Positions 16,732 through 24,074 of a stretch of DNA of 64,000 nucleotides are shown here, piece after piece (within the stretch, counting starts at the first letter, position 1; each line of letters starts with the position of its first letter). A model generated the notes under the pieces. The model was not told the origin of the DNA, did not search any database, and saw only the letters and a program-made list of their open reading frames with translations. Origin of the DNA: JBMOKT01 sp049323895 (lineage in GTDB: Bacteria > Bacillota > Peptococcia > Peptococcales > BICA1-8). The position numbers and the translations under genes are program-made. Where the stretch lies: NCBI GenBank assembly GCA_049323895.1, contig JBMOKT010000026.1, forward strand, positions 178,405-242,404, read 5' to 3'.

Positions 16732-16812
16732 CTATTTTATTTGTTTTCCCATGTTTTTCGTCAGGACCGCGATTTCCTGTGGGGACAGGCAATATCCGTC
16801 TAACTGCCGATA
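16732..16812 (-). pseudogene. Remnant of an element gene fused to the truncated VirB1-like gene
   Basis: A short minus-strand frame reads YRQLDGYCLSPQEIAVLTKN and ends KNMGKQIK-stop at 16732. It has no start of its own and overlaps the last codons of the VirB1-like gene in another frame. It looks like the 3' end of a different element gene, joined here by a deletion. Confidence 0.35.
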
Positions 16813-18434
16813 AGTCGTATAAACAGTTGCTGGTATTCATCCTGCATTAACTCGTTCAGCATTTTTACCTGTTGCGTATTGAAACCGTACTCAGCAATCA
16901 TGTCCGTATGGGATTTGGATCTCACATTGATATGAAGGATGGTTTCGGTGGTGGTGATAGTTTCCGTGGTTTCATTGCCATCCTCGTCAGTGGTAGTTAC
17001 GGTTTCCTCATGTACAATAGTTTCTATCCAATAGTCGATTTTTTTCATATCCCAAAAGACGTCCCGTAGGATGCCCACCTTAGCATCATCGAGGGTGGCA
17101 ACATCCATGCCGTTTTCCGGATCGACGGTTACTTTTACCGCATAGACCGCCAAGATTTCCCGCCACTGGCTTGCGGAGATGCTATTGCTACCGGACAGCT
17201 CCAAGGTGTTATGTGGATTTTCATTTTCTATCTGTTCGATTTTTGCCGCAAATTCATTATTAAGCTGATTGACCACCTCCGACATAACCGGAGTGTTCCC
17301 GCCGGGGCTTTCATTGGAATAGAATATTCCGAATGATGAGCCTAACAAAAGCCCCGCAAGACATATCACAAGAATAATCGTCACTGCTATCCAGCCGCCG
17401 GCAGCAATCAGGGCGGTCAGGCCCTTGGCTGCCGCAATGATCGCCTTTATGGTAGCCAGCATTGCCTTCACTGCTGTCTTTGTAGAAACAGCCGCCGCTT
17501 TTGTCGCTAATCGTGCAGTCTGGGCCGCTCTTTGAGCAGCCTGTGCGGTTTTGGCGGCAGTTTTTGCTGCTGCCTGTGAGGTTTTAACAGCAGCTTTAGC
17601 AGTATGCTCGGCGGTTTTAACCGATCTTTGCGTTGATTTAATCGTACCTTTAGCGGCTTCTTTTAGGGTTTTGCCGCCAGTTTCGACAGACTGCTTTATG
17701 GTGCGTCCTATTTTGTCGGAGGTATGGAGGGCTTGTGCCGCTGCTTTCCTGGCTGGTTGAAAAAGGGGACGTTGAGCAAGTATTCGCTCGGATATCTGTT
17801 GTGATTGTATTTGACCAATATTTTGATTTGCCATCCGGATTTCAATGGTTTGAGAAAATCGCTGTTTCGCTCTGCTTAGAACGAACCTGCGTTTTGCCAA
17901 TTCGCTTGGTCTGGACAGGGTAACTTTCCGTTTTATGGTTTCCTTTGTCCTGGATGGGATAGCATTGTGTTTTGCCGCCTGGTTTGCTCCGGGTTGGGAA
18001 ACGTTCTGATTTACTGCTTCCTTTGCTTTGACCGAAGTTGTGTTCAGTTCCGTTGCCAGTTTTGTTTTAGTCTGGACAACATCCCTGTGTGCTGATTCCT
18101 TCACTTCACTTGTGGGGGTCTGCCGCACATTCTCACCGTTTGAATCGTGGTAACGAGGAGCATCTGCATCCGGAGCGCGACGGTCCTTTATTTTTTTAAC
18201 TGCCTTTTTGCCGTAGTTTCCTGCGGTATGTCCGGTTTCATGGATAACAACTTTTGCACCCTCCCGGATGCTATTCCCGGCATCATCCACATAGTTGCCG
18301 TTATCGTCATGTCCGAGATGTTCCGCTTGGTCTTTGGTGCGGATATAGGCATTTTTCATCCTGCGGGACACGTCTGCCGTCTTATCCAGTGCCTTAATAT
18401 CCTTTAGGGTTTGTTTGGTTTTGATCTCTTTCAC
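16800..18434 (-). CDS. VirB1-like transfer protein (CD1108 type), NlpC/P60 domain missing
   Basis: A 544-residue protein. The N-terminal half is basic and low in complexity, with Ala/Lys/Thr-rich repeats (about residues 230-320). One membrane helix (about residues 338-360) follows, then an extracellular domain with the ISASQWREILAVYAVK segment typical of Tn1549-type CD1108 proteins. In complete relatives an NlpC/P60 peptidoglycan hydrolase domain follows. Here the frame ends LFIRLIGS-stop where that linker would begin. The protein could still anchor the channel but would not open the cell wall. First gene after DUF6075 in the transfer operon; truncation by deletion is inferred. Confidence 0.7.
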   Translation of the reverse strand: MKEIKTKQTLKDIKALDKTADVSRRMKNAYIRTKDQAEHLGHDDNGNYVDDAGNSIREGAKVVIHETGHTAGNYGKKAVKKIKDRRAPDADAPRYHDSNGENVRQTPTSEVKESAHRDVVQTKTKLATELNTTSVKAKEAVNQNVSQPGANQAAKHNAIPSRTKETIKRKVTLSRPSELAKRRFVLSRAKQRFSQTIEIRMANQNIGQIQSQQISERILAQRPLFQPARKAAAQALHTSDKIGRTIKQSVETGGKTLKEAAKGTIKSTQRSVKTAEHTAKAAVKTSQAAAKTAAKTAQAAQRAAQTARLATKAAAVSTKTAVKAMLATIKAIIAAAKGLTALIAAGGWIAVTIILVICLAGLLLGSSFGIFYSNESPGGNTPVMSEVVNQLNNEFAAKIEQIENENPHNTLELSGSNSISASQWREILAVYAVKVTVDPENGMDVATLDDAKVGILRDVFWDMKKIDYWIETIVHEETVTTTDEDGNETTETITTTETILHINVRSKSHTDMIAEYGFNTQQVKMLNELMQDEYQQLFIRLIGS

Positions 18435-18464
18435 CGGGCGCCTCCTTTCAAAATTTTGCTGATT

Positions 18465-18869
18465 TTACCGTTCCATCGCGGATTGACGGAGGGGGTGCTC
18501 CATGCTTCGGCAATATTCGGGATAGCGCAGCCGGATGGCTTCAAAAAAGTAGGGCGCAAAGCCGCAGTCAAACAGTTCATAAGGTGTGGAACGGTTTTCT
18601 TTTCCTTCCTCCGTAAAACCGTTCCAGAGGTTAAAGGCCAAACGGCACAGGCGGCGCGTACCGCCCGTCTGCCAAGGAGCCGAAAGGCCGTCCGGGTTAA
18701 TTCCGCCGTTTTTGAAGTCAAAGAGGGTACGGATATTGCGCCTTGTTTCCGCGCAAATGCCCATTGCATAGAAAAAAGCCCGATGATAGGCGTCGTCATT
18801 GCGGGTTTTAACAAGCATTTGATGATAAAAATTCTTATGTTCCTTGCTTGAAAACCGGTTATTTTCCAT
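18465..18869 (-). CDS. DUF6075-type conjugative element protein
   Basis: A 134-residue soluble protein whose layout fits the DUF6075 family found in Tn1549-like elements: FYHQMLVKT near the N-terminus, WQTGGTRRLCRLAFNLWNG in the middle and APYFFEAIRLRYPEYC near the end. ATG 18869 follows GGGAGGAACACACA. Function unknown; the gene is consistently placed after virB4. It ends in MER-stop, one of the recurrent ER endings of this element. Confidence 0.75.
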   Translation of the reverse strand: MENNRFSSKEHKNFYHQMLVKTRNDDAYHRAFFYAMGICAETRRNIRTLFDFKNGGINPDGLSAPWQTGGTRRLCRLAFNLWNGFTEEGKENRSTPYELFDCGFAPYFFEAIRLRYPEYCRSMEHPLRQSAMER

Positions 18870-18899
18870 TGTGTGTTCCTCCCGATTAAAATAAGTGAA

Positions 18900-18927
18900 C
18901 GGCTGACCGGAAGTACGGCCAGCCGTT
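18900..18927 (-). terminator. Hairpin between virB4-like and DUF6075 genes
   Basis: ACGGCTGACCG and CGGCCAGCCGT form an 11-bp stem with one mismatch and a 6-base loop. No strong T-run, so it may stabilise mRNA ends or reduce downstream expression instead of ending transcription. Confidence 0.4.
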
Positions 18928-18945
18928 TGCGTTTAGTATGATTTC

Positions 18946-21282
18946 TCATATTGCTGCCTGTTCTCCCGGCTTGGTGGTCATCAGGCGGTAGAGCTTGGTG
19001 TTGTGCGGGAATTGGTCGGTAAAGGGAACAAGGGAACTGCCCACCTTAATTAATCCGTTGCCCGCGTCCACGTTGGTGATGTAGGAAAGCTGAAGGTCGG
19101 AAATGTTCAGGAGCTTGGCAAGCTCCATTCTGTCCGTGGAAGCCTGATTGAGCATAACAATAAACTCGCTGTTGGCCAGCATGGTCCGGGCCGTATGGCT
19201 CTGCAAAAGATCGTCCACGTTCTGCGTGATGCCCGTACAAAAAGCGCCGTACTTTCGGACACGCTTCCATAGCGTGAACAGGAAATTGGCGCTGTACTCA
19301 TGCTGGAATAGAAGGTAAATTTCATCAATAATGATAAAAGTGTTTTTACCTTTGGCACGGTTCTGTGTAATGCGGTTTAAGATGCTGTCCAGCACTACCA
19401 GCATACCAATAGGCAATAGCTGTTTGCCTAAATCCAGGATATCGTAGCAAATCAGGCGGTTATTCACATCCACGTTGGTGGGCTTGGCAAAGGTGTTCAG
19501 GCTGCCGCTGGTGAACAGCTCGATGGCAAGGGCGATTTCCTGTGCTTCCGGTTCCGATTGTTTCAGCAGCTCTGCATGAAAGTCTTGCAAGGTTGGCAGT
19601 TTATCACAGTAATTGCTTTGCAGATACGTCCGGTAGACGCTGGCAGTACAGCGGTCAATTAAAGATTTCTGCTTTGCACCCAGGTTGTGTCCTCCGATCA
19701 ACTGCTCGCACAAGGAAAGGACAAATTCGGATTTGAGGATGACTGGGTTTGCGCCGTCGCCGTAGTCTTTACTCATATCCATTGCGTTAATGTGATTTGA
19801 AGAGGTGGCAGAGATATGGATAATCTCGCCGCCCATCGCTTTGACAAGGGAGGAATATTCGCGCTCCGGGTCGATCAGGATGATGTCGTCATCGCTGGAA
19901 AGGATCTGATTGACGATTTCCCTTTTGGCGGTAAAGCTCTTGCCAGAACCGGAAACACCTAAAATAAAAGAATTTCCGTTGAGCAGGTGCTTACGGTTGG
20001 CAATGATCATGTTTTTACTGATAACGTTTTGACCATAGTAGATACCACCACTGTGGGAAATCTCCTGCGCCCGGAACGGGATAAATACTGCTGTGCTTTC
20101 CGTAGTCAGTGTCCGGATGGCGTCAATTTTCCGCAGGCCGAAGGGCAACACCGTGTTCAGTCCGTCCATTTGCTGGAATGTCAGGGTAGAAAATTGGCAA
20201 AGATGCTTTCGAGCGTTGGTAAGCAGGGTTTCTGTATCGCTGTCAAGCTGCTCTTTGCTGTCCGCTATATGCACCATCGTCAAAACGGCAAACATCATCC
20301 TTTGGTCGCGGGTGGTCAGGTCGTCGAGAAATTCCTTGCTTTCCTTGCGCTGCTGCTCCATGTCGTAAGGCACAACAGCAGAAAAGTTGTTGCTTTGGTT
20401 CTGCCGCCTCTGCCAATTTGTAATGTTGGTTTCCACACCGAGCAGCCGGTTTTCCACTTCCCGCACGGCTTCATCAGTTGGAATAGGGATAATGTCAAGC
20501 GATAACATCATATTGCGGTTCAGGTCGCAAAGCTCGGATACCATGCTGTCCTTGATGTAGCTGGCATACTCCCGCAGGAAGATGACGCGCCCGAATTTGT
20601 TTCCCATGCGGAAGTGGTCTTTTTCAAATTCAAAGGTGTCGGGACAAATGTAGTCCTTGAAATCGTGTCCCTTTCTCATGCTGTCGGACAGATCAAAATG
20701 AAAGTCCGTTTCTTCTCCGGCACGGAAAAAATCGTGCAGGATACGCAGGCGGTCGGTGGCGTCCAGCTCCAAACACTTTGATCCCAGATGTGAAAAATGG
20801 GTAATCAAGTCGGTGCCGATGCGGGAAAAGTAGTTCCTCGCTTCCTCAATATTTTTTTTCATTACCGATACGGTGACATATTTATCCTGCACAATGCTGT
20901 TTGCACCTGTGGCTTTATCCAAAAGCATCCGGTTATACTCCTTGCGGTACTCGTCCAGTCTATCATCTTTTAACGGGATCAGAATGGAGCTTTCAAAGTC
21001 GGCTTTATTCAGTCTGCGGCTGTTGATGGTGATTTTGGTGGTTGCTCCGCTGTCAAAGGAATTGAGCAGCTCTGAATAGGACAAAAACATCGCTTCCTTG
21101 TCTTCTTTGGATGCTACCGCGTAGTTTATATCCTCAAAGCGATAGGATTTGGAAAACTTGTTGCCCACGCGAAAAATCCCATCCGGCCAGATGACGCTGA
21201 TGGGAATTGCCTGTTGGACACCTTTGGGCACAATAAACCGTTCCTTGTCCTGCTTCATGATTTTTTGCAGGGTCTTAATCAT
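18946..21282 (-). CDS. virB4: VirB4-type conjugal transfer ATPase
   Basis: A 778-residue cytoplasmic motor of the type IV secretion channel, which powers assembly of the channel and substrate passage. Walker A (GVSGSGKSFTAKRE) is near residue 440 and Walker B (TFIIIDEIYLLF) near 648, followed by the GITQNVDDLL sensor region. The N-terminal half is the VirB4 family domain. It overlaps the prgI-like gene by 8 bases. Length and order (PrgI, VirB4, DUF6075, VirB1-like) match Tn1549 and related Firmicute elements. Confidence 0.93.
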   Translation of the reverse strand: MIKTLQKIMKQDKERFIVPKGVQQAIPISVIWPDGIFRVGNKFSKSYRFEDINYAVASKEDKEAMFLSYSELLNSFDSGATTKITINSRRLNKADFESSILIPLKDDRLDEYRKEYNRMLLDKATGANSIVQDKYVTVSVMKKNIEEARNYFSRIGTDLITHFSHLGSKCLELDATDRLRILHDFFRAGEETDFHFDLSDSMRKGHDFKDYICPDTFEFEKDHFRMGNKFGRVIFLREYASYIKDSMVSELCDLNRNMMLSLDIIPIPTDEAVREVENRLLGVETNITNWQRRQNQSNNFSAVVPYDMEQQRKESKEFLDDLTTRDQRMMFAVLTMVHIADSKEQLDSDTETLLTNARKHLCQFSTLTFQQMDGLNTVLPFGLRKIDAIRTLTTESTAVFIPFRAQEISHSGGIYYGQNVISKNMIIANRKHLLNGNSFILGVSGSGKSFTAKREIVNQILSSDDDIILIDPEREYSSLVKAMGGEIIHISATSSNHINAMDMSKDYGDGANPVILKSEFVLSLCEQLIGGHNLGAKQKSLIDRCTASVYRTYLQSNYCDKLPTLQDFHAELLKQSEPEAQEIALAIELFTSGSLNTFAKPTNVDVNNRLICYDILDLGKQLLPIGMLVVLDSILNRITQNRAKGKNTFIIIDEIYLLFQHEYSANFLFTLWKRVRKYGAFCTGITQNVDDLLQSHTARTMLANSEFIVMLNQASTDRMELAKLLNISDLQLSYITNVDAGNGLIKVGSSLVPFTDQFPHNTKLYRLMTTKPGEQAAI

Positions 21283-21640
21283 GGCGTTTCAATTCCTCCT
21301 TTTCATGATTTGCAATAACGTTTTTGAGCGCTTCAAAGTAAATGTTGGTCGGATAAAAGGTTAGTTTTTTAGGCATGAGAAATTCCGATTTGATATACGC
21401 CCATAGAAACTGCTCTGCCGTCATACCGTGGTACTTGATAAAGCCGAGCGCCGCGAAGGGGGCAGCTCCCAAAATGCACATCCAGCTTACGGTTTCCGTG
21501 CCGAAGTAACTCCGCAGACCGAAGTAGATGCCCACGGCTATCCCAACGGCCAGAACAGAAAAAATGAACTGCCGTAGAGACAGTCCAAAAAACATGCTTT
21601 CGGTATAATCCCGGATTTCCCGGTTAATCTTGACTTCCAA
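21275..21640 (-). CDS. PrgI-family membrane protein of the transfer channel
   Basis: A 121-residue protein with two adjacent membrane helices (about residues 22-42 and 50-70), the topology of the PrgI/VirB3-like family. TTG 21640 lies 10 bases after GGAGG; no ATG is better. It sits directly upstream of virB4, as VirB3-type subunits do, and overlaps it by 8 bases. The C-terminal KKLTFYPTN segment is typical of PrgI proteins in Clostridial elements. Confidence 0.85.
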   Translation of the reverse strand: MEVKINREIRDYTESMFFGLSLRQFIFSVLAVGIAVGIYFGLRSYFGTETVSWMCILGAAPFAALGFIKYHGMTAEQFLWAYIKSEFLMPKKLTFYPTNIYFEALKNVIANHEKEELKRHD

Positions 21641-21662
21641 AATTCAATCACCTCCAAATAAA

Positions 21663-21689
21663 AATAGCGCTTCATATCTAAGCGCTATT
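21663..21689. terminator. Hairpin upstream of prgI-like gene
   Basis: AATAGCGCTT and AAGCGCTATT form a perfect 10-bp stem with a 7-base loop, between the 65-residue gene and prgI. On the minus strand it is followed by TTTATTTGGAGG, so it may partly terminate regulator transcripts or attenuate the transfer operon. Confidence 0.55.
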
Positions 21690-21701
21690 GGATTGCTTGG
21701 C

Positions 21702-21899
21702 TTATCGTTCCCGCTGTTTATTTCGGTGTCGTTCCTTCTCCATTTGTATTTTTACTATCAATTCATCAACCTTGCGGTTCTGAGCCATAAATGCTTCATC
21801 CTGTGTGAGAGGGATACCACTTTCCAAGGCTTTATCCGCAAGCCTGTTAAGTTTTTCTTTCTCTTTTTCCAGTTCTTTATTGTAATTTTCCTGTTTCAA
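21702..21899 (-). CDS. Small coiled-coil protein next to the element repressor
   Basis: A 65-residue charged helical protein. TTG 21899 lies 7 bases after AAAGGGGG; the longer frame has no ribosome site. A Lys/Glu-rich coiled coil is followed by MAQNRKVDELIVKIQ, which resembles the SQELD signature of Spo0E-like phosphatases only loosely. It is divergent from the XRE regulator and preceded by three palindromic operators, so it is probably the first gene under that repressor's control. It ends in RER-stop. Confidence 0.6.
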   Translation of the reverse strand: MKQENYNKELEKEKEKLNRLADKALESGIPLTQDEAFMAQNRKVDELIVKIQMEKERHRNKQRER

Positions 21900-21944
21900 A
21901 CTAAAACCCCCTTTTGCTTTATTCACGTTGAAGAATCCTAATCT

Positions 21945-22048
21945 TAACGATATACCGTTAGTATAAGTCACCTCTATGTCTATTTCAACGGTATTCCGTT
22001 AAACATATAGAGTGTAAATTGATATTCTTTGATTAACGGAATAACGTT
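21945..22048. promoter_or_regulatory. Three palindromic operators between divergent regulator and transfer genes
   Basis: Three related palindromes: TAACGATATACCGTTA (21945-21960), AACGGTATTCCGTT (21987-22000) and AACGGAATAACGTT (22035-22048). All share AACG...CGTT arms around a 4-base AT centre and are spaced about 40-50 bases apart, like phage operator clusters. The last lies just before the XRE gene. Autorepression and control of the transfer operon by that XRE protein is inferred. Confidence 0.7.
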
Positions 22049-22061
22049 TAGAGGTGATACA

Positions 22062-22304
22062 ATGAATATTTCTCAAGCAGTAACCAAACGCATTGAAGGA
22101 TTGTGCAAGGAACGGAATCTGACAATCAACGCTCTCAGTAACATTTCAGGCGTCACACAATCGACTGTAAATGATATAGTAAGCGGCACAACCTATAATG
22201 CGGGGATTGCCACTATTAAAAAGCTGTGCGACGGACTGGAAATCAGTGTTCGAGATTTTTTTGACAGCGATTTGTTTTCCAATCTGGAGCAGGAGATAAA
22301 ATAG
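22062..22304 (+). CDS. XRE-family repressor of the conjugative element
   Basis: An 80-residue Cro/CI-type DNA-binding protein. The helix-turn-helix spans about residues 15-45 (ALSNISGVTQSTVNDIVSG). ATG 22062 follows AGAGGTG. It is one of few plus-strand genes in the element and faces away from the transfer genes, with three palindromes between. It has only the DNA-binding domain and a short tail, so induction may depend on a partner or on simple titration. Confidence 0.85.
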   Translation: MNISQAVTKRIEGLCKERNLTINALSNISGVTQSTVNDIVSGTTYNAGIATIKKLCDGLEISVRDFFDSDLFSNLEQEIK

Positions 22305-22387
22305 TCTGTAATTGGGACAGTCTTCCATTTCTCTTGTACATATGTGATAATGGAAATATACAGATTGCATGGAAAGGAGTTTCCATT

Positions 22388-22798
22388 ATGCCAATTGCAG
22401 CAATTATTTCACTTTGCCTTACGGCGGGATTGCTTATACTCTCTTTTATATTTAAAGTAGCTGGAAAAATTCGGCTGACGATTCCCATTCTTTGCTTCCT
22501 ACTGTTCAGTACCGTGCTGAACAAGTGGGCAGGAGAGCATGAGACTTTAGCATTCATCATTCTTTTCTCGCTGCTTGGCTTGACCGTATTAAGTTGGATT
22601 GTGTCGCTTATAAAAGCGATACGACGCAAACGTGATGAGAAATACCTTGAAGATGATGCCGCATGGCAAATCCGACGGGCAAGAGAGATGGGCGTACCTC
22701 TTGATAAAATTCAGTTTAACGAGCATGGGGATTTGCTTGATCCAAGAACAGGGGAGCCTGTTGTTTATGGGGAGGGTGTTCAGTTCAAGGATATATGA
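22388..22798 (+). CDS. Small membrane protein following the repressor
   Basis: A 136-residue protein with two to three N-terminal hydrophobic helices (about residues 3-23, 30-45 and 53-73), a basic stop-transfer (KAIRRKRDEK) and a cytoplasmic tail ending in a glycine/proline-rich stretch. ATG 22388 is preceded by GGAAAGGAG. It lies convergent to the transfer operon. I do not recognise the family. Membrane anchoring and position would suit entry exclusion, but that is inference. Confidence 0.65.
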   Translation: MPIAAIISLCLTAGLLILSFIFKVAGKIRLTIPILCFLLFSTVLNKWAGEHETLAFIILFSLLGLTVLSWIVSLIKAIRRKRDEKYLEDDAAWQIRRAREMGVPLDKIQFNEHGDLLDPRTGEPVVYGEGVQFKDI

Positions 22799-22827
22799 GG
22801 ATACGGACTGTAATACCCGATCTCCCT

Positions 22828-23667
22828 TTATAATCCCATCATCTCCCGCACCACCCGATCGGCCATTTTCACTGCTCCGACCAGCACCAACATATTGAAG
22901 ATCAACTCTCCTACATAGGACCATACCATTGTAACTGCGCTGGCGCTGGTATCTACCACCGGCGGTGAGGAAGCAAAGACAGAAAAAATGACACAGGCAA
23001 GCACAATGATCGCCCCTTCCAGACAGACGGCGGCATAGCCTTTCAAAAAGGATTTGCCAATGCTCTGGCTCGGTTCTCCGGCAAAGGAGGCCAAAGGCAC
23101 AGGGGCGATTGCCGTGTATAAATACAATTTAAAAAACCGCCCATACACCGACATAATCATAATGAAGGACAGTACCGTGATAAACAGGCCGCCGATCAGC
23201 GTCACCGCCCATAACGGGATGCTCTCCCAAAAGCTGCAATTCTCAATGGCCTGCACGATGGTGTCCGGCAAAACAGATTCGGTTGTTGTGCCGAAGCCTG
23301 CGCTGCTCATAATGGTGGAGATAATCCCCTGTACGATATCAAATAGTGCCATCATCAACTCCAGCCCGTATGTTACAACAGCTTTTGCCAGGGCAAAGCG
23401 TATGAACAGCTTTAGGGCGTGTTCCGGCTTTTTTACTTCCGCAAAACTGCCGCAGGTCTTGACCACGCCGATTACGAAAAACAGCACCAGCAGAGCAAGG
23501 CCGATGGCCTGCAATGCGCCGTGGATATTCACAATAACATTCCAGATACCACCGCCTTTAAATTCTGTGGGGGATTGGCTCACAAGCTGCCAGATTTCCG
23601 CAAGTTTTTCGTTCCATGTTTGCAAGGCATTATTCAAATTGTCAATAACCCAGTTGCCGCTTGACAT
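22828..23667 (-). CDS. VirB6/TrbL-like transfer channel protein
   Basis: A 279-residue polytopic membrane protein with five to six helices and a large N-terminal segment. ATG 23667 follows AAGGAGGTGGTTCTGCT. Size, topology and position between the Maff2 gene and virB4 match VirB6/TrbL-like proteins of Tn1549-type elements. The APVPLASFAGEPSQSIGKSF loop is typical of this group. It would form part of the inner-membrane pore. Confidence 0.85.
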   Translation of the reverse strand: MSSGNWVIDNLNNALQTWNEKLAEIWQLVSQSPTEFKGGGIWNVIVNIHGALQAIGLALLVLFFVIGVVKTCGSFAEVKKPEHALKLFIRFALAKAVVTYGLELMMALFDIVQGIISTIMSSAGFGTTTESVLPDTIVQAIENCSFWESIPLWAVTLIGGLFITVLSFIMIMSVYGRFFKLYLYTAIAPVPLASFAGEPSQSIGKSFLKGYAAVCLEGAIIVLACVIFSVFASSPPVVDTSASAVTMVWSYVGELIFNMLVLVGAVKMADRVVREMMGL

Positions 23668-23694
23668 AGCAGAACCACCTCCTTGAAAAGATTT

Positions 23695-23723
23695 GGGGAA
23701 CAGGCTTTACTGTCCTGTTCCCC
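23695..23723 (-). terminator. Perfect hairpin between Maff2 and virB6-like genes
   Basis: GGGGAACAGG and CCTGTTCCCC form a perfect 10-bp stem with a 9-base loop, flanked by AT-rich DNA. It may reduce expression downstream of the pilin-like Maff2 gene, keeping Maff2 in excess. Confidence 0.5.
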
Positions 23724-23742
23724 TTAAATTTGAGGCGCTTCA

Positions 23743-24048
23743 TCAGCCTGTAATGAGATTCAAAATCTCTTTGGCAAAGGTAATAATCACACCGCCTGCG
23801 AGGGTCAGGAAGCCGTTTGCCCTCTGGGATGGATCGTGTGATTTGAGAGACAGACCGATCTGCACGATGCCGAAACCTAAGAGGATCATCCCTATGGCTC
23901 GGATCAGCCCGAAAATAAAATCAGACAGGTTGTTAACGACAGTCAGCGGATCATTTGCGGCGTAGGCCGGTGCGGCAAAGAGAGTAACAATTAGTACCAA
24001 TGCGCAGTAGATGGCAAAAGTCATCTTGGTTCTCTTGGACATTTTCAT
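23743..24048 (-). CDS. Maff2-family small membrane protein (VirB2-like)
   Basis: A 101-residue protein with a signal-like N-terminus (helix about residues 10-29, AYAAN cleavage-like site) and two further helices. Size and topology match Maff2 proteins of Tn1549-type elements and resemble VirB2 pilins. ATG 24048 follows GGAGGTATGATCTT. It lies between virD4 and virB6 genes. A role as channel or pilus subunit is inferred. Confidence 0.85.
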   Translation of the reverse strand: MKMSKRTKMTFAIYCALVLIVTLFAAPAYAANDPLTVVNNLSDFIFGLIRAIGMILLGFGIVQIGLSLKSHDPSQRANGFLTLAGGVIITFAKEILNLITG

Positions 24049-24074
24049 AAGATCATACCTCCATATATTGTTTT

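Noticed and set aside
18431..18949. 172-codon minus-strand frame overlapping DUF6075
   Set aside because: Arg/Ser-rich shadow frame; the DUF6075 frame has family motifs and a ribosome site.
22029..22061. Upstream in-frame start for the XRE repressor
   Set aside because: The extension overlaps the third palindrome and has no ribosome site; ATG 22062 has AGAGGTG.
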